NCBI RefSeq assembly: GCF_023757625.1
Contig: NZ_JALGBZ010000001.1
Span: forward strand, 558,001-622,000
From: Halomonas sp. S3-1-1
GTDB lineage: Bacteria; Pseudomonadota; Gammaproteobacteria; Pseudomonadales; Halomonadaceae
Reading direction: 5' to 3'
DNA: 64,000 nucleotides
Position numbers and translations under genes: made by a program. The notes beneath the pieces are model-generated. The model did no database searches. It was not told the DNA's origin and saw nothing but the letters and a program-made list of their open reading frames with translations. Shown one piece after another: positions 12,636 to 21,732 of this stretch (the first letter of the stretch is position 1; each line of letters starts with the position of its first letter).

Positions 12636-14450
12636 ATGATCGAGGTCAATCTTTCAAGGCTGCCTTTTTCCCTGCTCGACGAGGCGGGCACGGCGCGGGT
12701 GCGTGACGGGCTCGATCTCGCCTACTTCGACACTGGTGACGTCATTCTCGACGCCGGCCAGCCTGGCGAAGGCGTTTTCATCATTCACAAGGGCGAGGTC
12801 GCCGAGCTCGACCCGGCAGAACCCAACGCCCAGGCGCGTATCGGTCACTACACCGAAGGCGATTTGTTCGGGGCGATCAGCCTTTTGAACGGCAAGAGCC
12901 GCTACCGCTTCGAAGCGGAGCAGGAAACGCTTTGCTACGTGCTGCAAAAGCAGACGTTCAGCGCACTTTGCCAGCACTATCCGGCCTTCGAGGCGTTCTT
13001 CAGGGAATCGCTCGCCCACAAGACCAGGCTTTTGGCCGAGCGCCGCGCGGTAGACGGCATCACCATGGCCGGCTTCATGCTGGCGCGAGTGGGTGAGTGC
13101 ATGCGCGCGCCGCTTTTAGTGGATGCACGGCAGACGCTCGAGCACGCGGTGCATACGCTGCTGGAGCAGCAGGCCGATAGCCTGCTGGTGAGCGCAAAAG
13201 GCGGCTACGCCATGGTGACCAAAACGGATCTGCTGCGCGCGTTAGCGGTAGAGAAAACGCCGGCATCGACGCCGCTTATGGCGCTGACGCCGACGGGGCT
13301 GGTCACCGTTACCCCGCAGCAGTACCTGTTCGAGGCGCTGGTGCTGATGACGCGCCACCAGATCGCGCGGGTGGTCGTGATGGACGGCGAAGCGCTTTCC
13401 GGCGTCGTCGAGCTGACCGATGTACTGAGCTACTTTTCGAGTCGCAGCTACGTGGTGGGGCTTCAGATCGAAAAGGCCGGTGACTTGAAGGCGTTGGCCG
13501 AGGCCAGCCGACGCACACCGGAGCTCGTGCGGGCGCTGATGGCTCAGGGGGTGAAGCTGCGTTTCGTCATGGAGCTTCTGGCGGCGCTCAACGCCCGTAT
13601 CGTGCACAAGGCCTTCGGCTTTGGCGCGCCGAACGCTCCAACGCAGCGGTGCTGCCTGGTGGTGATGGGCAGCGAAGGCCGCGGCGAGCAAATTCTCAAA
13701 ACCGACCAGGACAACGCTCTGATTCTCGAAGACGACGCCAGCTGGCCAGATGCTCCAGCGGCGATGGAGGCGCTCACCCACACGCTTGTCGAACTGGGCT
13801 ACCCGCCTTGCCCGGGCAACATCATGGTCTCCAACCCGGAGTGGGTCGGGAGCGTGGCGACCTGGCAGGCGCGAATCGAACGCTGGGCCGAGCGGCGCGA
13901 CGGCGACAGCCTCATGAAGCTTGCCATCATGCTCGACGCCCGGGCCGTAGCAGGCAACGCCGAGCTTGCCCGCCGCGTGCGCCAGGCGCTCTATGCGCGC
14001 TGCGCCGACGATGAGCTATTGCTGAGCTATCTGGCGCGGGCGGCGCTGAGTTTTTCCACGCCGCTGACGCTGTTCGGCTCGCTGAAAAAGCGCGAGCACG
14101 GCATCGACATCAAAAAGGGCGGTATTTTCCCCATCGTGCATGGCGTGCGCACCATGGCGCTGGAGCGGCGCATCGACGCCGAAAGCACCTTCGAGCGCCT
14201 CGAGGCGCTGGTGGCCGACGGCCGTCTGGAAAGCCGCTTCGCCGAGGACCTGAGCGAGGCGCTGGCGCTTTTTACCGAGCTCCGTCTGCGCCAGCAACTG
14301 GCGGCCCAAAACGGCCAGATCGCGTCGGCCAACCACGTAGTGGTGCAGAATCTGTCGTCACTCGAGCGCGATCTGCTGCGCGAGGCGCTGCACATCGTCA
14401 AGGAGTTCAAGGCGCGCCTGACCCACCGATACCACCTGGAGTACTCATAG
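12636..14450 (+). CDS. cyclic-nucleotide-binding/CBS/DUF294 nucleotidyltransferase-like protein
   Basis: A 604-residue signalling protein. An N-terminal cNMP-binding domain (about 15-125, with GEGVFIIHKGEVAEL) is followed by two CBS domains (about 148-268) and a DUF294 nucleotidyltransferase-like core with GSEGRGEQ at 345-352 and D357/D359. The C-terminal DUF294 substrate-binding domain follows. The core resembles GlnD-type uridylyltransferases. Homologues commonly sit beside the symporter pair and an exonuclease-fold gene. The target of any nucleotide transfer is unknown. The next gene starts four bases after this stop, so they are co-transcribed. Confidence 0.87.
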   Translation: MIEVNLSRLPFSLLDEAGTARVRDGLDLAYFDTGDVILDAGQPGEGVFIIHKGEVAELDPAEPNAQARIGHYTEGDLFGAISLLNGKSRYRFEAEQETLCYVLQKQTFSALCQHYPAFEAFFRESLAHKTRLLAERRAVDGITMAGFMLARVGECMRAPLLVDARQTLEHAVHTLLEQQADSLLVSAKGGYAMVTKTDLLRALAVEKTPASTPLMALTPTGLVTVTPQQYLFEALVLMTRHQIARVVVMDGEALSGVVELTDVLSYFSSRSYVVGLQIEKAGDLKALAEASRRTPELVRALMAQGVKLRFVMELLAALNARIVHKAFGFGAPNAPTQRCCLVVMGSEGRGEQILKTDQDNALILEDDASWPDAPAAMEALTHTLVELGYPPCPGNIMVSNPEWVGSVATWQARIERWAERRDGDSLMKLAIMLDARAVAGNAELARRVRQALYARCADDELLLSYLARAALSFSTPLTLFGSLKKREHGIDIKKGGIFPIVHGVRTMALERRIDAESTFERLEALVADGRLESRFAEDLSEALALFTELRLRQQLAAQNGQIASANHVVVQNLSSLERDLLREALHIVKEFKARLTHRYHLEYS

Positions 14451-14454
14451 CGGT

Positions 14455-15102
14455 ATGCAATTAACGAATCGACACTTTTCACTAATCAAAGGCTCGCTGC
14501 GTGGTTTGTTCAAACGCGAAAGTGACCGCCGACGACTGACTGGTTCGCCCTTCGAGTGGCTGTTTCACCCCTATCTTGGCGAAGAGCTGGTGGCGCTGGC
14601 GTTTCGCTTCGCCCCTGCCGACCCGATCCTGAGTGTGGCGGCGGTGGTGTTCAACGAGCGGCGCGTGCAGACCCAAAGCGCCTGGGTGGCAACGCTTGCC
14701 GATCGCCACACGGTGGCCAGCCGTGCGCTGCGCCGCCATCAGGTGGAGACGCCGACTCCGGCGCTCATGGCGCCCACGGCGGAAAACATCGCCACGCTTG
14801 CCGAATTCATCGGCAATCGCCCGGTGGTGGGGTGGGGGCTTGATCAAACGCTGGGGCCGGTCAACCGGCTGTTTGACCAGCGGCTGGGCTTCGAGCTGCC
14901 CAACGCCCAAATCGATATCGAACGCCTTTATCAGCGCCGTCAAAAGCGCTCACCGATCGACCCTCGGCTGGCGCCGGATCTCGACCAGGCGCTTCGTCAG
15001 GCGCGGCTGGCGCCCCCCGGTGCGGCGTCGCTTCTGGGCGAGGCGAGCGCCTGCGCGCTTTTATACATGCGCCTGACCCGCGACTCAGCGCTAGAAGCGT
15101 GA
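14455..15102 (+). CDS. DnaQ-fold exonuclease-like protein lacking catalytic residues
   Basis: A 215-residue protein placed where an active 3'-5' exonuclease of the DnaQ/PolC type sits in related operons. The fold is recognisable (LVALAFRFAPADPILSVAAVVF; VVGWGLDQTLGPVNRLFD; GAASLLGEASACALLYMRL). The usual DxE of motif I is replaced by FRF-like residues, and the H and D of motif III are absent. It is therefore probably not a nuclease but a regulatory or scaffold partner of the DUF294 protein. Family assignment is by pattern and context only. Confidence 0.65.
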   Translation: MQLTNRHFSLIKGSLRGLFKRESDRRRLTGSPFEWLFHPYLGEELVALAFRFAPADPILSVAAVVFNERRVQTQSAWVATLADRHTVASRALRRHQVETPTPALMAPTAENIATLAEFIGNRPVVGWGLDQTLGPVNRLFDQRLGFELPNAQIDIERLYQRRQKRSPIDPRLAPDLDQALRQARLAPPGAASLLGEASACALLYMRLTRDSALEA

Positions 15103-15183
15103 GCGGCGCTCGACGTTATTGGGTGGGGGAGGGAGTCTTGTTAGAATGAGCGCCTTATCCTCATCACCGGCAGTGCGTACATC

Positions 15184-16086
15184 ATGCAGCAACCCGAACA
15201 TTTCGACCCCGTCGCTTTGGAGGCTGTCGCGTCCAACGGTTCAGCCGACCTTCACGACGTCAAACAGAAGCGCGAATTCAACAAGTTGCAGAAAAGGCTT
15301 CGGCGCGAGGTCGGCAACGCCATTCTCGATTACAACATGATCGAGGAAGGCGACCGGGTGATGGTGTGCCTGTCCGGCGGCAAGGACAGCTACACCATGC
15401 TCGAGATTCTGCGCAATTTGCAGCGCAACGCCCCGGTGAACTTCTCGCTGGTGGCGGTGAATCTCGATCAGAAACAGCCGGGGTTCCCCGAGCACGTGCT
15501 GCCGCGCTACCTGGACGGCCAGGGCGTGGAGTACCACATCCTCGAGCGCGACACCTACTCGGTGGTGAAGGAGAAAACGCCAGAGGGCAAGACCACCTGC
15601 GCGCTCTGCTCGCGGCTTAGACGCGGCTCGCTCTACGGCTTTGCCGAAGAGATCGGCGCGACCAAGATCGCGCTGGGCCATCACCGCGAAGACATTCTCG
15701 AAACGCTTTTTCTGAACATGTTCTTCGGCGGCACGCTGAAATCCATGCCGCCGAAGCTCTTGTCCGACGACGGCAAGAACATCGTCATCCGCCCGCTTGC
15801 CTACTGCAAGGAGGCGGACATCGCCGAGTTCTCGCGGCTGATGGAATTTCCGATCATTCCCTGCAACCTATGCGGCTCGCAGCCGAACATGCAGCGTCAG
15901 AACGTCAAGGCAATGCTGGCCGAGTGGGACAAGAAGTACCCGGGCCGGCTCGAGAGCATGTTCCGCGCGATCACCAACGTCGCCCCTTCACAGCTGGCCG
16001 ACCGCGCGCTGTTCGACTTCCATGGCCTCGAAGCCAAACAGGCCGAGCTCAAGGCCGGGCGCATTTCGGCGCTCAATGTGGGCTAG
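15184..16086 (+). CDS. ttcA: tRNA 2-thiocytidine biosynthesis protein TtcA
   Basis: A 300-residue protein with the PP-loop SGGKDS ([13 protein letters not shown]) and two CxxC pairs, [15 protein letters not shown] and [14 protein letters not shown], that hold the iron-sulfur cluster. The family adds sulfur to cytidine 32 of certain tRNAs. It is convergent with fnr with only ten bases between the two stops and no visible terminator. Length and motifs match well-studied TtcA. Confidence 0.96.
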   Translation: MQQPEHFDPVALEAVASNGSADLHDVKQKREFNKLQKRLRREVGNAILDYNMIEEGDRVMVCLSGGKDSYTMLEILRNLQRNAPVNFSLVAVNLDQKQPGFPEHVLPRYLDGQGVEYHILERDTYSVVKEKTPEGKTTCALCSRLRRGSLYGFAEEIGATKIALGHHREDILETLFLNMFFGGTLKSMPPKLLSDDGKNIVIRPLAYCKEADIAEFSRLMEFPIIPCNLCGSQPNMQRQNVKAMLAEWDKKYPGRLESMFRAITNVAPSQLADRALFDFHGLEAKQAELKAGRISALNVG

Positions 16087-16096
16087 CCAGGCTTTA

Positions 16097-16834
16097 TTAC
16101 ACCGCTTCCTCGTCGGCCAGGGTGATGAGCCTGGCCATATCCAGAATGTTCACTTCCCGCCCGGATACCGCGACCACCTGCTGGCTTTGAAGGCGGCTAA
16201 GTATTCGGCTGACCGTCTCCACCGCCAGGCCTAAGTAGTTGCCGATATCTGCCCGCGCCATGGAAAGGCGAAAGCTGTAGGGCGAGTAGCCGCGGCGGCG
16301 AAAGCGATCCGAGAGCGTGGTGAGAAAGGTCGCCAGGCGCTGGTCGGCGGTCTTGCGCGAGAGTAGGCGCATCATGCGCCGGTCATCGCGCAGCTCCTTG
16401 CTCATGCTGCGATAAAGCTGGGTGCGAAGCTCGGGCAGCTCCTCGGAAAGCGTGTCCAGATGCTTGAAAGGAATTTCGCACACGGTGGTGGTTTCCAGCG
16501 CAATCACGCTGCCCGGGTAGGTCTCTTCGTCGATGCCGTCGAGGCCCACCAGCTCGCTTGGCAGGTAGAAGTTGGTGAGCTGCTCGAAGCCCGAGCCTTC
16601 GCTGGTGATTTGCTTGAGGCTTCCCGAGCGCACCGCAAAGACGCTCGAAAAACGCTCGCCCTGATGAAACAGCGCCTCGCCTTTTTTGAGCGGCGCGCGG
16701 CGGCGGATGATCGCGTCGAACTGGCTGACGTCCTCGATCTGCAGCGCCAGCGGCAGGCACAGCGAGCTGAGACTACATGTCTGACAGCGTGGGGCCTGCA
16801 AAAGCGCCGAGCGTTGGCGGGCGGGAGTCGACAT
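16097..16834 (-). CDS. fnr: Fnr/Anr oxygen-sensing transcription regulator
   Basis: A 245-residue CRP/FNR regulator. Cys17, Cys20 and Cys26 (CQTCSLSSLC) and Cys119 (TTVCEIPF) correspond to the four ligands of the oxygen-labile 4Fe-4S cluster. The C-terminal helix-turn-helix reads IGNYLGLAVETVSRILSRLQ, with the E-SR contact residues of the FNR subgroup. ATG 16834 is chosen because AAGGAG lies six bases before it; an ATG six bases upstream touches that site. Neighbouring hemN and the cbb3 oxidase set are classical FNR targets. Confidence 0.94.
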   Translation of the reverse strand: MSTPARQRSALLQAPRCQTCSLSSLCLPLALQIEDVSQFDAIIRRRAPLKKGEALFHQGERFSSVFAVRSGSLKQITSEGSGFEQLTNFYLPSELVGLDGIDEETYPGSVIALETTTVCEIPFKHLDTLSEELPELRTQLYRSMSKELRDDRRMMRLLSRKTADQRLATFLTTLSDRFRRRGYSPYSFRLSMARADIGNYLGLAVETVSRILSRLQSQQVVAVSGREVNILDMARLITLADEEAV

Positions 16835-16864
16835 TACCATCTCCTTATAAAGCGTACGTGCCCA

Positions 16865-18274
16865 TTATAGGATTTTTGAGTAGCGCTGGGCGAGCGGTGC
16901 CGAAAGATGAGCATCGAAAGCCATCGCCAAATGGCGGATCAACAGCCGCCCGATCGGCGTGACGCTCAGCACCGCGCCCGTGCGCTCGATCAGACCGTCA
17001 CGTTCGGCCTGGGCAAGCCGTGAAAGCGCCTCACTAAAGTAAGCCTCGGCGTCGATATCAAAGCGCTCGCCGATCACAGCCAAATCCAGGCGCATATCGC
17101 ACATCAGCCGCTCGATCACCGCGCGGCGAATCAGATCGTCCTGGCTTAAGCGAAGCCCCTTGCAGGTCGCCAAGTGCCCACCGTCGAGCGCTGCGGCGTA
17201 GTCGTCGAGCTTGACCGGGTTCTGGGCATAGACGTCGTCGATGCGCGAAATGGCCGATACCCCCAGCCCGATCAGATCGCACTGGGCGTGGCTCGAATAG
17301 CCTTGGAAGTTACGCGTCAGCGACCCCTCGCGCTGGGCGACCGCCAGGCTGTCCTCGGGCAGGGCGAAGTGATCCATGCCGATATGCACGTAGCCAGCGC
17401 TTGCCAGCATCTCGATGCTTTTACGCAAGATGGCGAGCTTCTCCTCGGCACCGGGAAGCTCGGCCTCATCGATGCGCCGCTGCGGCGCGAAGCGTGCGGG
17501 CAGGTGGGCGTAGTTGAAAAGCGACAGCCGGGCCGGGCCCAGCTCGATGACCTGGGAGAGCGTATCGGCAAAGCGGCGCTGGCTCTGGCGCGGAAGACCA
17601 TAAATCAAATCCACGTTGAGCGAGCCGAAACCGAGCCGGTGCGCTTCGTCCATCAGCGTTTCGGTCAACTGCCTTGGCTGGACGCGGTTGATCGCTCGCT
17701 GCACGTCCGGGTCCAGATCCTGCACGCCCAGGCTCAGCCGGTTGAAGCCGAGCGACTGCAGGTGGCGCAGGGTGAACACGTCCGCCTCGCGCGGGTCGAT
17801 CTCGATGGCGTAGTCGCGGTGCGGGTCGCTGGAGAGTCCGAAGCGCGCATCGAGGCGGTCGATCAGATCGCCCATTTGCGAAAGCGTCAAAAAGGTCGGC
17901 GTGCCGCCGCCCCAGTGAAGCTGCTCAACGGGCCGCGAGGTGTCTACGTGGCGCGCGGCGAGCACCATCTCCCGGTCGAGCCGCGAAAGGTACGGCTCGG
18001 CGAGCTGGCGATTCTTCGTGGCGATCTTGTTGCAAGCGCAGTAGAAGCAGATCTTCTCGCAAAACGGGATATGCACGTAGAGCGAAAGCGGGCGGCGGCT
18101 TTGGTTGCTGCGCTCGAGCGCTTGGGTGAAGTCTTCCGACGAGAAGCCGTCGTGAAAGGCCAGTGCCGTTGGGTAAGAGGTGTAGCGCGGCCCGCTCGTG
18201 TCGTAGCGGCGCACGAGCGCCTCGTCCCAGATGGGGGCAAAGGGGGCAGCGGTCACGTGGGCACAGGTCGGCAT
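16865..18274 (-). CDS. hemN: oxygen-independent coproporphyrinogen III dehydrogenase
   Basis: A 469-residue radical-SAM enzyme that converts coproporphyrinogen III to protoporphyrinogen IX without oxygen, for haem synthesis under low oxygen. The CxxxCxxC motif (CEKICFYC) and the YVHIPFCEK segment are present, with HWGGGTPTFL and the HemN-specific N-terminal YDTSGPRYTSYPTA. Length matches HemN rather than HemW. GGGAG lies five bases before the ATG. A possible FNR site lies 81-94 bases upstream. Confidence 0.95.
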   Translation of the reverse strand: MPTCAHVTAAPFAPIWDEALVRRYDTSGPRYTSYPTALAFHDGFSSEDFTQALERSNQSRRPLSLYVHIPFCEKICFYCACNKIATKNRQLAEPYLSRLDREMVLAARHVDTSRPVEQLHWGGGTPTFLTLSQMGDLIDRLDARFGLSSDPHRDYAIEIDPREADVFTLRHLQSLGFNRLSLGVQDLDPDVQRAINRVQPRQLTETLMDEAHRLGFGSLNVDLIYGLPRQSQRRFADTLSQVIELGPARLSLFNYAHLPARFAPQRRIDEAELPGAEEKLAILRKSIEMLASAGYVHIGMDHFALPEDSLAVAQREGSLTRNFQGYSSHAQCDLIGLGVSAISRIDDVYAQNPVKLDDYAAALDGGHLATCKGLRLSQDDLIRRAVIERLMCDMRLDLAVIGERFDIDAEAYFSEALSRLAQAERDGLIERTGAVLSVTPIGRLLIRHLAMAFDAHLSAPLAQRYSKIL

Positions 18275-18354
18275 AGGGGCTCCCGGGCAGAGAAACGAAC
18301 GCCAGGTTCGTTCGATGGCGGCCTAAAGAGTAACCCGAGGCGTTTGGCGGCTTC

Positions 18355-18368
18355 TTGCGTCAGGTCAA
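18355..18368 (-). promoter_or_regulatory. candidate FNR/Anr box upstream of hemN
   Basis: TTGCG-TCAG-GTCAA matches 7 of the 10 conserved positions of TTGAT-N4-ATCAA. If it is centred at -41.5, a TACTCT (minus strand, 18332-18327) falls exactly at -12 to -7. Geometry supports it; the imperfect half site weakens it. Confidence 0.35.
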
Positions 18369-18514
18369 TAAAGCTCGTTCAGCGTCAAATAAAGGCGTGA
18401 CCGTCTTGCCGCAGGTTGCCCACCAGGGCGCTATTGACGCTTCCAATTCCGTTGCCCTATAGTTCGATGTTTTTAAAAATCGATTTTTCTTTCGATAAAC
18501 GATAAGAAAACGAT

Positions 18515-18562
18515 TGGCGAGACATTTAAAGATAGTGGCGAAAAGATAGTGGCGAGACATTT
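18515..18562. repeat. short direct repeats upstream of tctC
   Basis: AAAGATAGTGGCGA occurs twice head to tail (18528-18541, 18542-18555). TGGCGAGACATTT occurs twice 35 bases apart (18515-18527, 18550-18562). The repeats sit 110-160 bases before tctC and could be binding sites for a regulator or a small local duplication. Confidence 0.6.
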
Positions 18563-18674
18563 CCGAACGGATCATCGATCACTGCCTGCTTTGCTCCCGG
18601 ATCCTGAGTTCCTGCCAACCCCTTGGCCAACTCTTCTAACCGCTCTTAAAACCAACTTGTCAGGAAACAAATGC

Positions 18675-19625
18675 ATGAAACTTAAAACGTTGCTGACCCT
18701 GTCCGCGCTCTCTGCTGCGATCACTCTGCCCGGCGTGACTTTGGCCGCCGATAGCTACCCGGACCGTCCGATCGAATTTATCGTGCCTTGGGGGCCAGGC
18801 GGTGCCAGCGACCTGCTGATGCGTCTGGTAGGGCGCCACTTGGAGCAGGAGCTGGACACGCCGGTGCCGATCATCAACATGCCCGGAGCCAGCGGAACCG
18901 TGGGCCTTCGCGAAGCATCGCGCCGCGACCCGGACGGTTACACCATCACCCAGATCCACGAGGGGCTTTTGATGGCGCACCACGCCGGTGTGACCGATCA
19001 GAACTGGGATACCTTCGAGCCCGTCGCCATGATGACCAGCGACAACTCGGTGATTCTGGTCAATGCCGATAGCGGTTGGGAAACCCTGGACGACATGCTC
19101 GAGGCCGTGCAGGCGAGCCCGGGCGAATACCGTATGGGCGTGACGCTGGGAGGCATTCCGCATCTTTGGGCGGTGCAATTCGAAAACGCCACCGATACCG
19201 AATTTGGCTACGTCGGTTACGAGGGTACCGGTGAGCGCCTGCGCGCGTTGGCCGGCGGTCATATCACCGTGGCGATCGAGGATTATCAGTCGGCGGAAGC
19301 CTTTCTCGAAAACGGTGATATGACGGCCTTGGCCGCTGCCACCGACGAGCGTCTGGACGAGCTGCCGGACATTCCCACGCTCAAAGAGCTTGGATATGAC
19401 CTGGAGTTTCTGGTGACTCGCGGCGTCGTGGTACCCAAGGGGACACCCGACTCGATCATCGAGACGCTGGAAAGCGCCCTGGAAGCCGTGGCAGAAAACG
19501 ACGCGTTTGTTAATGACGTGGCCAATGCCGGCGGCACCGTACGTTTCATGAACCGCGCCGACTACACCGACTATCTCGAGCGCAACGACCAGTTCATCGA
19601 AGACAATGCCCATCTGCTCGACTAA
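18675..19625 (+). CDS. tctC: tripartite tricarboxylate transporter, substrate-binding protein (TctC)
   Basis: A 316-residue periplasmic binding protein of the TTT family (Bug/TctC). The first 25 residues form a signal peptide ending at TLAA. The family start YPDRPIEFIVPWGPGGASD and the AGASGTVG-like loop (MPGASGTVG) follow. ATG 18675 is chosen because AGGAA lies at the right distance and the signal peptide begins there. It is the first gene of tctCBA with a GGT-family hydrolase behind. Substrate cannot be told from sequence: Bug proteins bind many carboxylates, including amino and amide acids. Confidence 0.93.
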   Translation: MKLKTLLTLSALSAAITLPGVTLAADSYPDRPIEFIVPWGPGGASDLLMRLVGRHLEQELDTPVPIINMPGASGTVGLREASRRDPDGYTITQIHEGLLMAHHAGVTDQNWDTFEPVAMMTSDNSVILVNADSGWETLDDMLEAVQASPGEYRMGVTLGGIPHLWAVQFENATDTEFGYVGYEGTGERLRALAGGHITVAIEDYQSAEAFLENGDMTALAAATDERLDELPDIPTLKELGYDLEFLVTRGVVVPKGTPDSIIETLESALEAVAENDAFVNDVANAGGTVRFMNRADYTDYLERNDQFIEDNAHLLD

Positions 19626-19654
19626 GGTCGGCCAATACTGCATAGGACGACATC

Positions 19655-20152
19655 ATGGAGCGTAAGAACCCCGACGCTGCGCTGCTGCCCACGTTGCAGC
19701 TGGCATCGTACGCGGTGTTTGCGGTCGGTGCGCTACTCATGGCTTCGAAGGCCGGCTCGTTGCCGGCCTCTCGCTGGGAGCCCATGAGCGCCGGTACCTT
19801 CCCGCAACTGGTCTTCTTTTCGATCGCCGTGCTCAGCGGCGCCGCGTTCGTTTTCGAGATCATCAAGCGCGGCATTCCGCGCACCTCGTTCAAGACGGCG
19901 TGGCAGCGCTTTGCAGGGCTTCAACGGGTATGGATCAACCTGGCGTTGTTCGTTGCCTACATGGCCGCCATGCCCAAGGCCGGTTTCATCGTCAGCACCT
20001 TCTGCTATCTGTTCGCGGCCCAGCTTTATTTGGCGCCCAAGCGCCCGCTGACGGTGGTGGTCGCGCTGGGCGTGGCGCTGCTGTTCTCGTTCGGGCCCTA
20101 CTATCTCTTCGCTGACGTGTTCAGTATCTACCTCCCCCGCGCACGGTGGTAA
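19655..20152 (+). CDS. tctB: tripartite tricarboxylate transporter, small membrane subunit (TctB)
   Basis: A 165-residue membrane protein with four predicted helices (about 14-30, 48-68, 90-108, 120-155) and the APKRPLTVVVALG pattern near the end. It pairs with TctA to form the sodium- or proton-driven membrane part. It lies 29 bases after tctC and 10 bases before tctA. Confidence 0.88.
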   Translation: MERKNPDAALLPTLQLASYAVFAVGALLMASKAGSLPASRWEPMSAGTFPQLVFFSIAVLSGAAFVFEIIKRGIPRTSFKTAWQRFAGLQRVWINLALFVAYMAAMPKAGFIVSTFCYLFAAQLYLAPKRPLTVVVALGVALLFSFGPYYLFADVFSIYLPRARW

Positions 20153-20162
20153 GGGTGACCTC

Positions 20163-21722
20163 ATGACAGATGCATTTCTCGCCGCCCTGGGGGGCGTCAC
20201 CGAGCCCTATACACTGCTGTTGATGGCGATTGCCACCTTTGCTGGCATCATCGCCGCGGCCATCCCCGGCTTCACCATTACCATGGCGATCGTGCTGACG
20301 CTGCCGCTCACTTTCTCGATGCCGCCCATGCAGGGCATCGCGGTGATGCTGTCGGTGTACGTGGGGGGCTTGAGCGGCGGGCTGTTCAGCGCGGCGCTGC
20401 TAGGTATTCCCGGCACGCCCTCGGCGGTGGCCACCACCTTCGATGCCTTTCCCATGGCGCGAAGCGGCCAGCCCGGTCGCGCGCTCTCCCTGGGTCTGTT
20501 CGCCTCGTTCATCGGCTCGCTGATCTCGATTGCGGTACTCATCGTCGCCGCGCCGCCGCTGGCACTGCTGGCGGTGAAGCTCGGCCCTTGGGAGTATTTC
20601 GCGCTCATCGTCTTCGCGCTGACGATCATCGCGAGCCTGGTGGGGGATTCGGTCTTGCGTGGGCTGATCGCCGGATTGGTCGGTATCGCCATTGCCACCC
20701 TCGGCCCGGACCCGATCATGTCGCGCGAGCGCTTCACTTTCGGTTTTGAGCTCTTGACCGCTGGCATTCCCTTTCTGGTGGTGCTGATCGGCATGTACGC
20801 CATGAGCCAGCTGCTCTCCGAGCTCGAGCCGTCACCCGCGCGCCAGGAAGGCGCCTCCGAATCGCTCATCGGCGGTGACATGCGCCCCCACTTGCTGGAG
20901 GTGATGAAGAGCACGCTGCTCAAGCCGGTCAACGTGATTCGCTCATCGCTTCTGGGCGTTTTCATCGGCGCCGTGCCCGGCGCCGGCAGCTCGATCTCCA
21001 ACCTGGTGGCCTACGACCAGGCCAAGCGTGCTTCCAAACATCCGGAAAGCTTCGGCAAGGGTGAACCGGAAGGCGTAGTGGCCTCCGAGTCCGGTAATTC
21101 GTCCACCGTGGGCGGTAGCCTCATTCCGCTCATCTCGTTGGGTATTCCCGGCTCGCCGGCGGATGCCGTGCTGATGGCGGCGATCATGGTGCACGGTATC
21201 AGCGTCGGCCCACGCCTGATTCTCGATCACCCGGATCTGGTCTACAGCATGTTCATTGCCATGGCCGTGGCCTCGGTCTTCATGCTGGTGATCGGCGTGG
21301 TGATGATGCGCGCCTTCATGCGTATTCTGAACGTTCCCAAATACATCGTCGTGCCGGTCGTACTGGCATGCTGTGCCATCGGCACCTACACCCTGAACAA
21401 CCGCTTGTCGGATCTCTACCTGCTGGCGGCGATCGGCTCCATCGGCTATCTGCTCAAGAAGCTTGAATACCCGTTGGCACCACTGGTGCTGGGCGTGGTC
21501 CTGGGGCCGATCGCCGAAACCAACTTACGCCGCGCGTTCCAGACCAGCGCCGACTGGACTCTGTTCTTTACTCGTCCTATCTCGGCGCTACTGCTGGCGC
21601 TGGCGGTCGTCTCGGTGGTGTACAGCGTTTACAGTTACGTACGCCAGCGCCGGCTAATGGCCCAGCGAGCTGCCGAGGCCGACCAGAAAGGTCCTTTCCA
21701 GGACAGTGCGTCTCAAGAATGA
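20163..21722 (+). CDS. tctA: tripartite tricarboxylate transporter, large membrane subunit (TctA)
   Basis: A 519-residue integral membrane protein of the TctA family. It begins LGGVTEPYTLLLMAIATFAGIIAAAIPGFT and has the family motifs GLFSAALLGIPGTPSAVATTFDAFPMA and GNSSTVGGSLIPLISLGIPGSPADAVLMAA, the paired GIPG loops of the family. It completes the transporter. The following hydrolase gene starts ten bases after this stop, so all four genes form one operon. Confidence 0.95.
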   Translation: MTDAFLAALGGVTEPYTLLLMAIATFAGIIAAAIPGFTITMAIVLTLPLTFSMPPMQGIAVMLSVYVGGLSGGLFSAALLGIPGTPSAVATTFDAFPMARSGQPGRALSLGLFASFIGSLISIAVLIVAAPPLALLAVKLGPWEYFALIVFALTIIASLVGDSVLRGLIAGLVGIAIATLGPDPIMSRERFTFGFELLTAGIPFLVVLIGMYAMSQLLSELEPSPARQEGASESLIGGDMRPHLLEVMKSTLLKPVNVIRSSLLGVFIGAVPGAGSSISNLVAYDQAKRASKHPESFGKGEPEGVVASESGNSSTVGGSLIPLISLGIPGSPADAVLMAAIMVHGISVGPRLILDHPDLVYSMFIAMAVASVFMLVIGVVMMRAFMRILNVPKYIVVPVVLACCAIGTYTLNNRLSDLYLLAAIGSIGYLLKKLEYPLAPLVLGVVLGPIAETNLRRAFQTSADWTLFFTRPISALLLALAVVSVVYSVYSYVRQRRLMAQRAAEADQKGPFQDSASQE

Positions 21723-21732
21723 GGACTTTTGC

